Shown one piece after another: positions 34,511-46,841 of a stretch of DNA of 64,000 nucleotides; positions within the stretch are counted from its first letter, which is position 1; every line of letters starts with the position of its first letter. The stretch comes from Entrophospora sp. SA101 (taxonomy: Eukaryota; Glomeromycota; Glomeromycetes; Entrophosporales; Entrophosporaceae). Under the pieces are notes generated by a model, which had not been told where the DNA came from, ran no database searches, and saw only the letters and a list, made by a program, of their open reading frames with translations. The position numbers and the translations under genes were made by a program. Location: assembly GCA_958430865.1 (NCBI GenBank), contig CAUDNR010000913.1, forward strand, positions 34,338 through 98,337, in the 5' to 3' direction.

Positions 34511-36103
34511 TACTAAATAATAATAAAGTTTTGGTATTAGGTTTGATGAATTGTTATTGGGGAAAGTATATTACTATACCTAGGAACACTCTAACCCAAT
34601 TTCAAAAACCTACTGGATTACATTATAGGAAATTCTCCCAAATGAAAATTAAAAAATTCAAAAAGTTCAACGCTTAAAGTAATTAATGCAATTTAGATAT
34701 CCAAGCGTTGGGTAAATGTATTGCTACACACAGAAACATTCTGACCCAACTTTGCTTCTGGAATTTGGATTTCAAAACTCACAGGATGGTTGCTAAATAC
34801 CAGGTGTACTAGATCGAGCGTGGTGTAAGACGTTCTTTGAAAGTTAGGTTACTAATTGAATACAATAACGACGTATAATTAAAGACGGAGGAGTTATTTA
34901 TTTTATTTAATAATAGCGAACTTTCTAGGCCAATTATTTCAACTGAAAACCAAGCTGATAGCTTATAATATTTTTTTTAAAAAATATTAATATGACGACG
35001 AAGTGTCCTGCAAATAATTGCAGGATACAAATTCAATACCACTTTGTTAGAACGGTTCAAGCTTGACTGGATTGAAAATCCAATTTCTAACATACAAAAT
35101 ACCTTTTAGACAACGCGCAGTTTATGTATGAATATTAGTAAACTTGATATTCTTTTGGTTACGATATTATTATAAACTGAACCATTAATGAATTATATCA
35201 ACATTTTTTGGGATACACGGATATATGAACAAAATGCAAGGATTCCCCTTTCCGCGTTTGGCTTCAAGGACAGTAAACAGTGCATATCCTTTGAAGTCAA
35301 AGTTTTAATCTGTGTAAATTGATATAATAAAACTTTCGACAATAGCACTTTTCTTTGCTTTAAAAGGTGGTTGTTCTTTTTCATTCTTGTCCTTTCACCA
35401 TCTGACGTATCATTTTGGTCTTTAGTGAAATATTTTCTATTTTTCTTTTTGCCATAATAAGTACATGAAATTTAAAAATGTTCTACTGTGAATTAATCCA
35501 AAAAAAAAGGCAAGTCAGCTTTAATCTAATCACAAGTAAATAAATAAATTAAATCTTTTTTTTAACTTACTTAGAGGGTCTGAGACACTCTTATCCATTC
35601 TTTTATTATTATTATGGAAAGTTTTTCTTTGATTGATTTTATAAATTATAATACAAATAAATAGTTGGATGACAATTTATAATTTGCCAAGATTATCTTT
35701 ATAAAAAAAAAATCTTGATTTCCATTTTTTTATAATTGATACGCGCGAATATAACAAAAAAGAATATTTAGAGCATCATTTCCACAAGACAACATTTGAT
35801 AGTTCACTGATTCATTGATTGGCTCATGATGTAGATATAGCACATTTGAAAAACAGGTCAAAATATTTGATTCAATTTTAAAGTATTTTAACCATTAACT
35901 TGATTGATTATTGCTTAAAAGATTGAAAAGATAATGGTGATGATGGGTTTTGATTGATTGAATCGAGATTTAACAATGTATTTGGAAATTATATTTTTTG
36001 AAAAAACAAATATATATTAGTTGATGATTCTTAGTAATTGGTATTATATGTACTTTTGTCTTGTATTAATATAGATAGGTAACAAAAATAATGGTTTGAT
36101 ACA
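34511..36103. other. Repeat-derived intergenic DNA
   Basis: Two similar segments, 34550-34600 and 34700-34750, share a TATTRCTAYAC ... AACAYTCTRACCCAA pattern. A short palindrome TCCTGCAAATAATTGCAGGA lies at 35007-35026. No gene is supportable. Confidence 0.4.
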
Positions 36104-36215
36104 AGGTTGGCAATAGACCCAGGTCCATCGAGACCAACGAGTTTTGGTCTAGTCCATTGCCATTGGTTAGTATTAGAAAATTTTTACCTCTTTAGCATAT
36201 AACACGTCAAATAAA
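36104..36215. mobile_element. Diverged half of the 4568-4710 hAT MITE
   Basis: It shares AGGTTGGCAA, GGTCCATYGAGA, GTCCATTGCCATT and TTAGCATATAACAC-like blocks in the same order as the element at 4568. The right terminus is missing or too diverged to see. Confidence 0.55.
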
Positions 36216-36390
36216 ATTGATAACTTTGAATCTTTACAAAAATCTTTTTACTAATATAAATGAAAAAAATTCTCGGACAGGCTGTTAATTGGGTGTTTGG
36301 AAATACAATTGCGGAAAGATTATTCCCACAGCTTGCTTGGTTATCAAGCCTTTACATTTTAAAATTTATCTAAATCAATAAAATTGATAA

Positions 36391-36533
36391 TATTAATGTG
36401 AATATATACTTTAATTGGAGTCAAAAGATGTTTTAATTTTAAAAGTCTTAATAATAATTTATGTTTTTCATGTTGTTCTTCTTCTCATTGTTATTATTAA
36501 TATAACTAATGTTGTGCGAACAGCACCTTTTGC
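36391..36533. repeat. Copy of the upstream region of the BTB-TLDc gene
   Basis: This is nearly the same as 61803-61943 (shared ATTAATGTGAATATATACTT, TTATTATTAATATAACTTA-like and GTGCGAACAGCA). In the latter it lies just upstream of the BTB-BACK-TLDc start codon. Here no such gene follows; it sits behind the 3' end of the F-box-kinase gene. It is a promoter-like fragment moved by duplication. Confidence 0.7.
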
Positions 36534-36780
36534 AGATGTACATTATTTATTTATTTAACTTTATTTAGTAGAAGAAATTAACATAGATTTAGTGCTTTGC
36601 ATTTAAAGCACTATTCGGGATTAAGTCGCTGGCTGAATCGGGAATTACATGAGAAGTGCATCGCTGAATAACTAAAGTGTAACATTGTAAAAGTACTGAA
36701 TAGTAATAAAAGTGCTACTAATTAACTTAATTGTATATAATTGTAAAACACTTTCTTATAACTTAAATCACTAAACAAAA

Positions 36781-39625
36781 TTATTCATTAATAAAAACTA
36801 ATTTGTTAGCCTCCCAATCATAATTGCATAAATGTAATGAAGGAGATAAATTATTATCTAAACTAGTTGATGAATTAGCTTGTTCAATAAATTTTTTTAG
36901 TGGACGATTTATATAGAATGATTCTTGATGATGTTTATAAGTTTTTTCATCTGACAAATATTTTTCTGAAGTGATAATTTCTTGACGTTTGTCTTCTGCC
37001 AATTTAATACTTTCTTTTTCTTCTCTATAAAATCCATTATAATGACAATATTTACCTAAACATTCACGAATTTCGCTAAAATCGGGTCGATTTTCTGGCA
37101 TGGGATCCCAACATTTTTTCATTAAATCAGCATAGAATTGGGGTGTGTCCTCAGTAACTTCGGGCCGTTTTCCTTTCAAAATATCCAAAATAAGTTTAAA
37201 ATTATGTGATCTATCATAGAATGGTTTTTTTCCTGTAGTATATTCCCACATGATCATACCAAAACTATAAACATCTGATTTTTTTGTATATGGTTTTTCT
37301 GATAATACTTCAGGTGCCACATATGGCATGACTCCAAAGATTTCGTCTGGATGTTCTGTTTTATTTATTACTTGTTGACACAACCCTAAATCACCTACAA
37401 CGCACATATCATTTCCATATGAAAAAATATTACCACTGTGCAAATCATGATGAATGTAATCATTATCATGAATATTCTTTAATCTAATTTATAAATAAAT
37501 AAATAAATTAAATCATTTATTTATTTTAATAAAATATGATAAATTAATAAAAATTACCCATCTGAAATCCGAAAAAGTGATGTAATTTTATCTTTCCAAG
37601 TAATTTCTTTAAAACTTTTTGATAAATGGGTATGTAAATCTCCATTTGGGGCATGCTCAAATACCAATATGTAATTATTTTCATTTGGATCTTTTGTAAT
37701 TCCAAAACATTTATTAACAGAAAAATAAAGTATATCATTTGCTTCTAACTAAAAAGTTATAAAATAATATTTGTTATGATTTAATAATATTTTATGAAAA
37801 ATAATATCTTTCAAACTTTTACCTCATTGCAAATGTCTAAAATAGAATTAAACTTATTTAATTTTTTCAGCACAACCCTTTTTTCCCCAAATTTATTAAT
37901 AAATGGTTCACTATAGTTAATCCATGTTGCTATATAAACCTTACTAAACCCACCTTTGTCTAAATACTTCACATCTTTAAGTTCATCAAATGGAATCCAT
38001 TTAACAGTCTTTGAATCTTCTTTATATCGATAAAGAAATCTATCTATTTCATTTCTATATTTTTTAGTTGAACAGCTATCGCACAATACTTCGCTGTTTA
38101 ATTGATCATCTAATTCTTTTACTATTTTTAAACTAATATTTAAGGGTTCTTTCAATAGGTCAATTAATTTATTAAGCAAGCCATCATACTTATTATTTTC
38201 TACACAATAAATGCAATCATATATTATATTTAATACTTTAAGCAATTTGTTTGATAAATCAATCAATCCAACTAATTCTTCGCCATTTATTTTTTTTAAT
38301 TCATTTAGCCTATTATTTAATTCATTGACTTTTAATTTTAATTTGTTGGCTTTTAATTTGTCATCAACATCAACATCAGCATCAACAACAACAACATCAT
38401 CATCAGACATTACAAATCTGTCAACAACATCAACACCATCATCATCAGACATTACAAATCTGTCAGCAACAGCAAATCCAGTATATATAGTGAAGTTCTC
38501 TAAGGAGGCTTGGTAATCACGATGATAAGAAGTTGGTAAATATAAATATTTTAAATTTCTGCAAGTTATTGTGATTTTTTCAATAAAAAGTTCAAGTGAA
38601 TTTTCGTCAGGATTGCCTTCAATGACAATAACTTTTAGATTTGACCCATTTCGGCCAATAAACTGAATAAGATCATCTATATCACCTTCGGCATTAAACT
38701 GAAAATGAAATTCTTCAAGTTGTGGAAATTTAGCATCCTTGAAACTAGTCATTGAAATATTCCCATCATCATAATGATTAAATAGGTACAGTTTTTTCAT
38801 GTTTGTGAATTCTGCTCCTTCTTTCAACATTTCATCCATAGTGTGAATGTAGCCTCTGAATTCTATTAATGAACCTGATTTACCCAATAATGCCTCCAAT
38901 GTAGTTCTAAATAAAGAGCAATCTTGTTCTACAAGAAGATGCATTATTTTTAATTCAGATTGCTGACTTATCAGTTCACCTAGTCCATCACCAGCCTCAT
39001 CGGATTTTTTTATTTCAACACTTAATTTTTCAATTTTATTAGCAATTCCAACGAAATTATTCAATAAACCGGGCGAATCTGTATTATCGTAATTATAATG
39101 CAATATTTTAATATTTTTAAAGTGAAGGCCTGAATTTTTATGAAAATTATTTGGCAGATAAGGAATTGTCAAATAATCCAAATAAATTTCCTTGATTTTG
39201 GCAGATTTTAATATCAGATTTACCAAATTTTTAATTAATAAATTTGCATGGAGTCTTTTTAAATCTTTGCTGATATTTTCACCTTTTACTAATTCCGAAT
39301 ATCCCTCAAAAATAGCCAATCTTTTAGCGAATGCTGCATAATTGTATAGGGGTTTTGTTAGATCTGCTTCTAACAGCTCGAAGTTTAGTTGAACGTCATC
39401 TTTTCTTAAAAGAGTTCTGCGTTTTGAATAGTGCTTTAAGCAGTTTATCAATATTTTAACGCTGCCTTTTGATTCAAATGGTTTTCTCCATAAAAATTTT
39501 ACACAGTAGTTACTCCAACGCCTATCTACTAAACAACAAGAAAAAAGAGTTGGTTTGCCCCCTCCCAAGTATACGTATTTAAAAACATTAGCCAATAATT
39601 CTGGTGATAATAATAATGGGTTCAT
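36781..39625 (-). CDS. F-box/LRR protein fused to a protein kinase
   Basis: Three exons (39625-37823, 37748-37558, 37483-36781) in phase give 898 residues. Exon 1 alone carries, without a stop, an F-box-like N-terminus (SPELLANVFKYVYL, TLFSCCLVDRRWSNYCVKFL), leucine-rich repeats to about 370, an acidic linker with a duplicated DRFVMSDDD, a helical stretch, a CDSC motif and the kinase start. The kinase part shows KWIPFDELKDVKYLDKGGF (glycine loop, about 543-560), VVLKK (Lys587), YIHHDLHSGN (catalytic Asp678), GDLGLC (Asp696, DLG for DFG) and APE (721-723). This resembles the TKL-like kinases expanded in mycorrhizal fungi. An F-box would attach the protein to an SCF ubiquitin ligase. Three plain F-box paralogues follow upstream of it. 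All catalytic residues look present. A mis-joined assembly is unlikely because the junction lies within one ORF. Confidence 0.85.
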
Positions 39626-39734
39626 TGTTTTACTTTTTTTTTGGAAATTTCGTCAAGCTTTAATACTTTTCTTATATACAAAAAAACTTATTTGAATTCT
39701 AAAAATATTAAAACTTTTAAAGTTTATTGTTACT

Positions 39735-39749
39735 GGTAAAGCGGATCCG
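39735..39749 (-). promoter_or_regulatory. Conserved upstream motif, F-box copy 1
   Basis: Plus-strand GGTAAAGCGGATCCG lies 110 bases before the start codon. The same motif, with small changes, stands 85-147 bases before each of the three other F-box genes, preceded in copies 1 and 2 by TTATTGTKACT. Between motif and start codon the copies also share a TATA-like TATATAAG (minus strand). It may be a shared promoter element or simply duplicated DNA. Confidence 0.55.
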
Positions 39750-40829
39750 ATTGAATATTATTAAAGAACACTATTACTATAACAGAAATTCCATTTTTCT
39801 GATCTTCTATAGAACAAAAAATTAGAAAAATATCAAAGAAAAAAATTATTGTTTCATGTGTTAACTTCGGTGAAATCCGTATAAACAGACGATCAGTCTT
39901 ATTTCTATCGTAATTGTAAATTTACTAATTTAGAGAATGATGTGCTGGATGCTGTAAAACTTATTCTGCCATTTATTTATTAACACTTTCAAAATATTCT
40001 TTATATTCCTGGGATATTCTTTTCAAACTTATATACATTACATGGACAAAGGTCGTGCACACGTTTAAAATTAATAAAAAAATTACATTGTAGTATAGTT
40101 TCATCAAATTGTTTTCATTTTCTAATATTTTTATTGAACTAACAATTAAAAAATCAATTTTTTTTCGTCAAAACAATGCTCGCTTGAAAAAAATTATGCT
40201 TATTTTTACGAAATACGAATTCCAATAAATTAAATAACACTCAAATAATAACCAAAATGCTACTTAAAATCCAAAGATAAATGATAAATAATAACGGTAG
40301 TAAATAATAATAATAATAAAAACGATAATGCCAATAATAAAATGAAAAACTGATTGATAATAAATAATATAATGAAAATGCTAATATGATTATAAAAAAT
40401 AAGTGATGAGTTAGTGAAGGTTACTGCCAATCTCCGCCACCACTATACGAATCCAATAAAACTCCGCTGTTAACATCAATATTAATATAATCAGCATCAT
40501 CAGAATTATCCGAATCATCCTCAACAACAACAACACCTACTGTATTTCGTTGGTCGATTTGAGCAAAGTTCGATCAATATTTGCTGGAAGATTATTCTCG
40601 ATTGTCTTTAAATGATATCTGGGGTGACAAAAGTAGCTTATGTTTTTCGAATTATTTGTGCGAAATTTCATTTCCATAAAAATTTTATACAGTGTTCAAA
40701 AAAATCAAACTTTGATCAAAAAATTTCTCATTTCTTTGTCAAAAAAAAGATAAAACTGTCGCCAAAAAAATAATTAATAAATAAATTCATAAAGAATATA
40801 TGTACGGTACGAATTCAGTATTTTGTTTG

Positions 40830-41290
40830 CCATCAATTATTGCTCCGACACGCTCCCAATAAATTTCATTAAGACATCATTTAAAATTCGATAATATTTT
40901 CGGGGTTTTTGGCGCCTTCTATTTCCTCTTTCCATTCTGACCATGAATGCTCAATTGGATTCAAGTCAGGTGACTAGCTTGGCCAATTAGACAAAACGTT
41001 AATCTCATTTGTTGAAAACCAATTTTTTATGGTATGAATAATCTTGGTACAAATGACCCTGTTATTAAATATTTTTCAGCCGAAGGTAGAAAATTGGTTT
41101 CTAGTATTTGTATATACCCTAAGCTATTTAATTTACAATCTATTTTCACTAATGTGCATAAACCCTTTCCCGAAAAACAACTACACATCATCAAACCTCT
41201 ATCTCCAAATTTTGCAACAGGAGTCGTGATTTCAATATTAAATCTAGGATCACAAGTTCTCCAAACGCGTCTCGGTTCATCATTTTTATA
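40830..41290 (-). pseudogene. Tc1/DDE-superfamily transposase fragment
   Basis: The minus strand contains RRVWRTCDPRFNIEI, then GLMMCSCFSGKG, KNWFSTNEINVLSNWPS, a stop, and SPDLNPIEHSWSEWKEE ending near 40890. This is the second half of a Tc1-like transposase with the last catalytic Glu. The middle Asp motif is destroyed and at least four stops are present. It differs clearly from the copy at 21432. Upstream, 39750-40800 shows no gene; short blocks near 39990-40040 recall the upstream region of the other F-box units. Confidence 0.7.
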
Positions 41291-41334
41291 TATTGTGAGC
41301 CTACAAAGTAGTATTTTCTATTTGTCTATGTAGT

Positions 41335-41670
41335 GTGTAAATATATACGATGTTCTAATTATATATACTGTCATAATAATATGTGATGGATATTATTAAT
41401 TATATTGTATGTGGATATTATATATATTGTTGATTATATTATATGTTGATATTATATATATTGTTGATTATATTATAAGGTGTTATTATATATATTGTTG
41501 ATTATATTATATTATATGTTGTTGATATTATATATATTGTTGATTATATTATATTATATGTTGTTGATATTATATATATTGTTGATTATATTATATGTGA
41601 TATTATATATTTTTTAATAAAATGTGTGATATTATTATATATATTGTTAATGTTCATTATATTATATTAG
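41335..41670. repeat. AT-rich minisatellite downstream of F-box copy 2
   Basis: Units of about 30-45 bp are built around ATATATTGTTGATTATATTA and repeated about seven times. Similar AT-rich tracts follow F-box copies 3 (44790-44965) and 4 (47840-48080). Confidence 0.8.
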
Positions 41671-41816
41671 ATAAATCAATTAAATATTTTCATCTCTTTA
41701 CAATAAATACGAATTTTGCCTAACTATAACCTTTAAAGCTTTCAAATTAAATTTCCTCTTTAACGATCTTTAGCCCAGCACAATTTTCAGACAACTGATC
41801 TAAAAAAGTCTGATAA

Positions 41817-42908
41817 TCATGGTGATATAGGGGTCGATAAACGTTTTAAATTTCTGCAAGTTATTGTGATTTTTTCGATGAAAAGTTCAAGTGAAATTTC
41901 GTCAGGATTGCCTTCAATGACAATAACTTTTAGATTTGACCCATTTTGGCTAATAAACTGAATAAAATCATCTATATCACCTTCAGCATTAAACTGAAAA
42001 TGAAATTCTTCAAGTGATGGAAATTCAGCATGCTTGAAATAACTCATTGAATTATTCTCATCATCATAATGATTAAATAGGTTCAATTTTTTCATGTTTG
42101 TGAATTCTGCTCCTTCTTTCAACATTTCATCCATAGTGTGAATATAGCCTTTGAATTCGGTTAACAAGCCTGATTTACCCAATAATACCTCCAATGTAGT
42201 TCTAAATAAAGAGCAATCTTTTTCTACAATAAGGTGCATTATTCTTAATTTAGATTGCCGATTTATCAGTTCACCAAATCCATCACCAGCCTCGTCAGGT
42301 TTTTTTATTTCAACACTTATTTTTTTTATTTCATTAGCAATTCCAACAAAATTATTCAATAAACCAGGCGAATCTGTATTAACATAATGGAATTCTCTGA
42401 TATTTTCAAAGTGAAGTTCTCGATTTTCATGAAAGTTATTTGGCAGATAAGGGATTAAATCACCTAAATAAATTTCCTGGATTTTGGCAGATTTTAACAT
42501 CAGATTTACCAAATTTTTAATTAATAAGTTTGCATGAAGTCTTTGTAAATCTTTGCTGATATTTTCTCCTTTTACTAATTCCGAATATCCCTCAAAAATA
42601 GCCAATCTTCTAGCGAATGCTGCATAATTGTATAGGGGTCTTATTTGACCTGCTCCTAACAATTCGAAGTCTAGTTGAACGTCATCTTCTCTTAAAAGAG
42701 TGCCGGGTTCTGAATAGTGCTTTAAGCAGTTTATCAATATTTTAACGCTGCCTTTTGATTCAAATGGCTCTCTCCATAACAATTTTATACAGTACTTATG
42801 CCAACCCTTATCTACTAAACAACAAGAAAAAAGAGTTGGTTTGTCCTCTTCCAAGTACAAGCGTTCAAAAATTTCAGTTAATAGTTCTGGGGGGAATATT
42901 GTGCTCAT
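41817..42908 (-). CDS. F-box/LRR protein, copy 2 (C-terminally truncated by frameshift)
   Basis: One exon of 363 residues starts MSTIFPPELLTEIFERLYLE, an F-box-like domain with SCCLVDKGWHKYCIKLLW, then leucine-rich repeats (for example FHFQFNAEGDIDDFIQFIS). It is about 80% or more like the first 360 residues of copy 1 by eye. Reading ends at LSTPISP. In the next frame the DNA still encodes YHHDYQTFLDQLSENCAGLK, matching copy 3 at that point, so one extra base has cut off the last repeats. The F-box half would still be made. Its role would be an SCF substrate adaptor; substrate unknown. Confidence 0.8.
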   Translation of the reverse strand: MSTIFPPELLTEIFERLYLEEDKPTLFSCCLVDKGWHKYCIKLLWREPFESKGSVKILINCLKHYSEPGTLLREDDVQLDFELLGAGQIRPLYNYAAFARRLAIFEGYSELVKGENISKDLQRLHANLLIKNLVNLMLKSAKIQEIYLGDLIPYLPNNFHENRELHFENIREFHYVNTDSPGLLNNFVGIANEIKKISVEIKKPDEAGDGFGELINRQSKLRIMHLIVEKDCSLFRTTLEVLLGKSGLLTEFKGYIHTMDEMLKEGAEFTNMKKLNLFNHYDDENNSMSYFKHAEFPSLEEFHFQFNAEGDIDDFIQFISQNGSNLKVIVIEGNPDEISLELFIEKITITCRNLKRLSTPISP

Positions 42909-43045
42909 TGTTTTTATTTTTTATTTTTTATTTTTTATTTTTTGGAAATTTTATCGACGCTTATCGACGTTCTTATATATAAAAAAACTTATTTGAATTC
43001 TAAAAATAATATTTTCATATTAAAACTTTAAAACTTATTGTGACT

Positions 43046-43060
43046 GGTAAAGAGAGTCCG
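43046..43060 (-). promoter_or_regulatory. Conserved upstream motif, F-box copy 2
   Basis: Plus-strand GGTAAAGAGAGTCCG, 138 bases before the start codon; see the copy at 39735. Confidence 0.5.
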
Positions 43061-43479
43061 TTTATTCCATTCCGACTTCTTTACAGAAAAAAACAGTTTT
43101 GTCTCGCCAGGCTATAAATAACATCGATTGTTAGCATTCGGAACTGAAAATCCCCAAACAATGATCGATTTCCTATTTTTATATTAATTTTTATTATTTG
43201 TAACAACTAAATTTTTTTTTTTCATTTTAATCTTGCTATTTTTGAGAATAAAAAATTCACACTTTTTTTTTCTTTCCTTTTATAATAAACTTCAACGAAA
43301 ATTCTTTAGAAACTTTCAAATTACTCTATAAAACAGTCATTCATTTTGCTAAAAGGGATCTTTACATTTAAAAAATTACATTCAAAGAATATTCTTTACA
43401 TTTAAAACATTTAAAAATTATATTTACCATGTACTTATGCATTTTTCCAAAGAATATCCTTTGCATTTAAAACTACATT

Positions 43480-43890
43480 CAACTAGATACAAAATCCTCA
43501 AATTATTACCTAAACTATAATTAATTATTAGCAATAGTAAATTGTTGATTATGATTACAAAAGTTACCAGATTTAATCGATTTTATTATACTAGAGTCAA
43601 CGACTTGAAACATCAATTATTTAATTGCCAAAAATTACAAGACTGAATATGGTACTGTAGAAAAATTGCCATGACGAATGATAACGATATTTGGACAATT
43701 AAAGAAATTAATAGAATGGTAAGCGTAATTATTATTATCACTGTCATTCCTTATTTTGGAAAACTTTATAACCCTAGGATGATAGCTTTTTTATATGTAA
43801 TGTTTTAGAGTCGCATTCAAATGAGTCAAGAAATCAAAAAATGGAACTTAAATCTTATTTATATATTAAAACTAAATAACAACAGTATGC
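43480..43890 (+). pseudogene. Pho80-type cyclin remnant, unit 2
   Basis: The sequence follows the intact cyclin at 50265-50962 piece by piece. Exon 2 parts include AAATTACAAGACTGAA-like sequence and GGACAATTAAAGAAATTAAT followed by the same GTAAGC donor at 43719. An exon 3 scrap encodes RNQKMELKSYLYIK. Deletions and shifts make it non-functional. Downstream blocks to about 44090 match the 3' flank of the intact gene. The rest of 44090-44790 holds nothing supportable. Confidence 0.7.
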
Positions 43891-44953
43891 TGGTCACTTT
43901 ATTTTTATTTATTAAAAATACAGTATATAATGTATAAATATGTATGATTCTACAATCCTCTGAACTAGAAGATTTCAATTGATATTGAACTTGGTATTTA
44001 TAAATGCAATTAGTAAGCATAAATAACTACATCAAAGCTGCAACACTGTCTTCATCATCAACATCCCGCGTTCTACATAGTAAAGAGCATCATTATAATT
44101 TCATTATATTGGAGGTTGCTTGAAAGAGTCAGATTGGAAATTATTAAAACACCGGTTCCGTTGATCCATCCTCGCCAGCCTTTAGATCTATCCATCTTTA
44201 TCTTTATTTCACTCAATACCCTATCTAATTGATTCATTCAAATTGGATTTTTTATGAATATTTATTCAATATCAAAAAGTCCAAGTAGATCAATGACAAA
44301 AATTTGCACTATAGCCATAAACGAAGGCAAATCTTTAAAGATTTGAACAAAGAACTTGATCCAGAATTTGATATTGTTTTGAATGTTAAGGTTACACTTT
44401 GACCGAAATTACTCTGGCAAAATATTTCTCGCTTCAAAAAAAAAAAAAAAAAAAAAACAGTTGTTCAAAAACACACATAACACATGTCTTAAATAAACAT
44501 TTAAGCTGTTTTGAAATTTTTGATAAATTTTTGAACAAATCCTTTAAAAAGTTTTAAGCAGAATCATCGCTAATAAAAAATATCTTTATTATTATTTAAA
44601 ATAAACCAAAAAAAATATTCGAATAATTTTTAATTACTGGTTCGATCGATTCGACCAGTAAGTTTTACACTCACTCCCCAATATAAAGTTTGCATAAAAA
44701 TTTTTCGTTTTTATCCTTATTTTTTTTATGAAAAAACATATCAAATTACTCTTATTCTTAAATTTAGTTCAATTAAATATTAATCAATTTATGATGCATA
44801 TTATCTATATGTCTATATTGTGTTAATCATACTATACGTTATCTATATATATGTTATATGATGATAAAAGTAATAATAATTTAAATTTAAATTCTATATG
44901 TTATTATATATGTTATATATGTCATCTATATTATGTTACATATTATTTATATG

Positions 44954-46318
44954 TTATATATATGTGTTATAAAATCCATGTTTTTTTAATAATTCAATTA
45001 GCTTATTGTCTTCATCTTCATAACCCTCTATAGATATTTTTATAGGAATAACTTCCCAATTCTTTAGTTTTTTTAGGCCATTATCGGAAACCTTAAAAAT
45101 CTCTTCAAATAAAAATTTATGTAATTTTTTCTGCCCTATCGTTATCAGAGCATCAATGACCTTGTCAAAATCACAATTATTGTCTTCCATGAAATTTTTT
45201 AATGAAATTGTCTCCAGCTCGACACAATTCTCAAACAATAGAGTTAAGGAAGCTTGGTGATCATGATGGTACGGGATTGATAAATATTTTAATCTCTGAC
45301 AGGCTCCTGCAATTTCGGAGATAAATTTTCCAAATGAACGTTTGTCTGGGTTCCCGTGAATCATAATAGTTTTTAGGTTTAAACTGTTTTGTTTAATAAA
45401 CTGAATAAAATCATCTATATCACCTTCAGCATTAAACTGAAAATGAAGTTCTTCAAGTTGAGAAAATTTAGCACGTTTGAAATAACTCATTGAAATATTC
45501 CCATCATCATAATAATTAAAAAGTTCTAACTTTCTCATGTTTGGGAAAATTGCCCCTTTTCCCATCATTTCATTTATAGCATGGACGTAGCCTTTGAATT
45601 CGGTTAACAAGTCTGACTTGTCCAATAATGCCTTCAAAGTATTTGCAGATAATGTGCAACCTTTTTCTACCAGAAGATGCAATATTCTTAATTTAGATTG
45701 CCTATTTATCAGTCTATCTAATCCATCATCAGCCTCATCATTTTTTGTTATTTCGAGGCATAATTTATGGATTTCACTAACAATTCCAACAAACTTTTTC
45801 AATAATTCTGGAGAATCTGTATTCTTATAATGCAATATTTTAACATCTTCAAAATGGAACTCTTCATTGTTATGGAAATCATTTGGCAAATAAGGGTTTA
45901 ATCCACTCAAAAAAATTTCTTCGATCCTACTAGATTTTAATACTTGAACCACCAAATCTTTAATTAATAAATCGGCATATTGCCGTTTTCTTCCAATATT
46001 TTTTTCTTTTATTAAATCCTGGAAAATTTCTGCAAAAATGGACAATTTTTTGACGAACATTAGGTAATTCTCAAAAGGTTGATTTTCTAGCGATTGGAAG
46101 TTTAATCGAATATTATTTTGTAAAAGAGTGTTGCGGGCAAAGTAGTTTATTAATACTTTGAGATTGTATTTCGATACAAGTGGATCAATCCATAACAACA
46201 TCATACAGAGCCTATGCCAATATCTATTTACAAAACTACAAGAAATAAGGTCTACTTTTTCCAAGAATTTAAGAGTTTCAAGTAATAACTCGTTTGGTAA
46301 ATGGTTCATTTCAAACAT
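44954..46318 (-). CDS. F-box/LRR protein, copy 3 (full length)
   Basis: One exon of 454 residues is the complete form of this family in the window. The F-box is MNHLPNELLLETLKFLEKVD with SCSFVNRYWHRLCMMLLW. Leucine-rich repeats follow to the end, including RLKYLSIPYHHDHQASLTLL and a terminal repeat with KLIELLKKHGFYNTYI. It is the most diverged of the four at protein level. Family knowledge suggests an SCF ubiquitin-ligase adaptor whose repeats select the substrate. No kinase part follows. Confidence 0.85.
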   Translation of the reverse strand: MFEMNHLPNELLLETLKFLEKVDLISCSFVNRYWHRLCMMLLWIDPLVSKYNLKVLINYFARNTLLQNNIRLNFQSLENQPFENYLMFVKKLSIFAEIFQDLIKEKNIGRKRQYADLLIKDLVVQVLKSSRIEEIFLSGLNPYLPNDFHNNEEFHFEDVKILHYKNTDSPELLKKFVGIVSEIHKLCLEITKNDEADDGLDRLINRQSKLRILHLLVEKGCTLSANTLKALLDKSDLLTEFKGYVHAINEMMGKGAIFPNMRKLELFNYYDDGNISMSYFKRAKFSQLEELHFQFNAEGDIDDFIQFIKQNSLNLKTIMIHGNPDKRSFGKFISEIAGACQRLKYLSIPYHHDHQASLTLLFENCVELETISLKNFMEDNNCDFDKVIDALITIGQKKLHKFLFEEIFKVSDNGLKKLKNWEVIPIKISIEGYEDEDNKLIELLKKHGFYNTYI

Positions 46319-46401
46319 TTTTTTTTTAATTTTTCATCGATGAACTTCAACTCCTTATATACTATTTCTTTATATTAAAATTTTAAATTTTATTCTAAAC
46401 A

Positions 46402-46416
46402 GGTAAAGCGATTCCG
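46402..46416 (-). promoter_or_regulatory. Conserved upstream motif, F-box copy 3
   Basis: Plus-strand GGTAAAGCGATTCCG, 84 bases before the start codon; see the copy at 39735. Confidence 0.55.
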
Positions 46417-46841
46417 TTTAAATTAAAATAATATTAATAATTAGAGACTTCTGCGACAAATCTAGTTATCCAAACAGATTTCTTGGAACAATAATAGAAG
46501 GATGGAAAAGAAATACATATATTTCTCCCGAAAATGATCGAGAATAAAATTTTTATCGATTGTTTTCATTCATACAAATTTGCAAATTCGGATAGAGCCG
46601 ACTCCGTTTCACTGGTCCGGAATTACTAAATCCTATTATTGTTACCGTATTAGTATATCTTAATATCTAACAATATGATCGTACCAATATTAATATGGCA
46701 TGTTACACGCTGCACAGCTTTCCGAACATTCTAATATAAAAATACTAAAAAAATTAAGAATATTCTTGCCAAGCTTATACATATATATATTGCCTAAGAT
46801 GTTCATTATTCACATTTAAAAATTATATTTGTTGAATATAA

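Noticed and set aside
38211..38516. Ser/Thr-rich ORF on the plus strand
   Set aside because: Antisense shadow of the acidic linker in the F-box-kinase gene.
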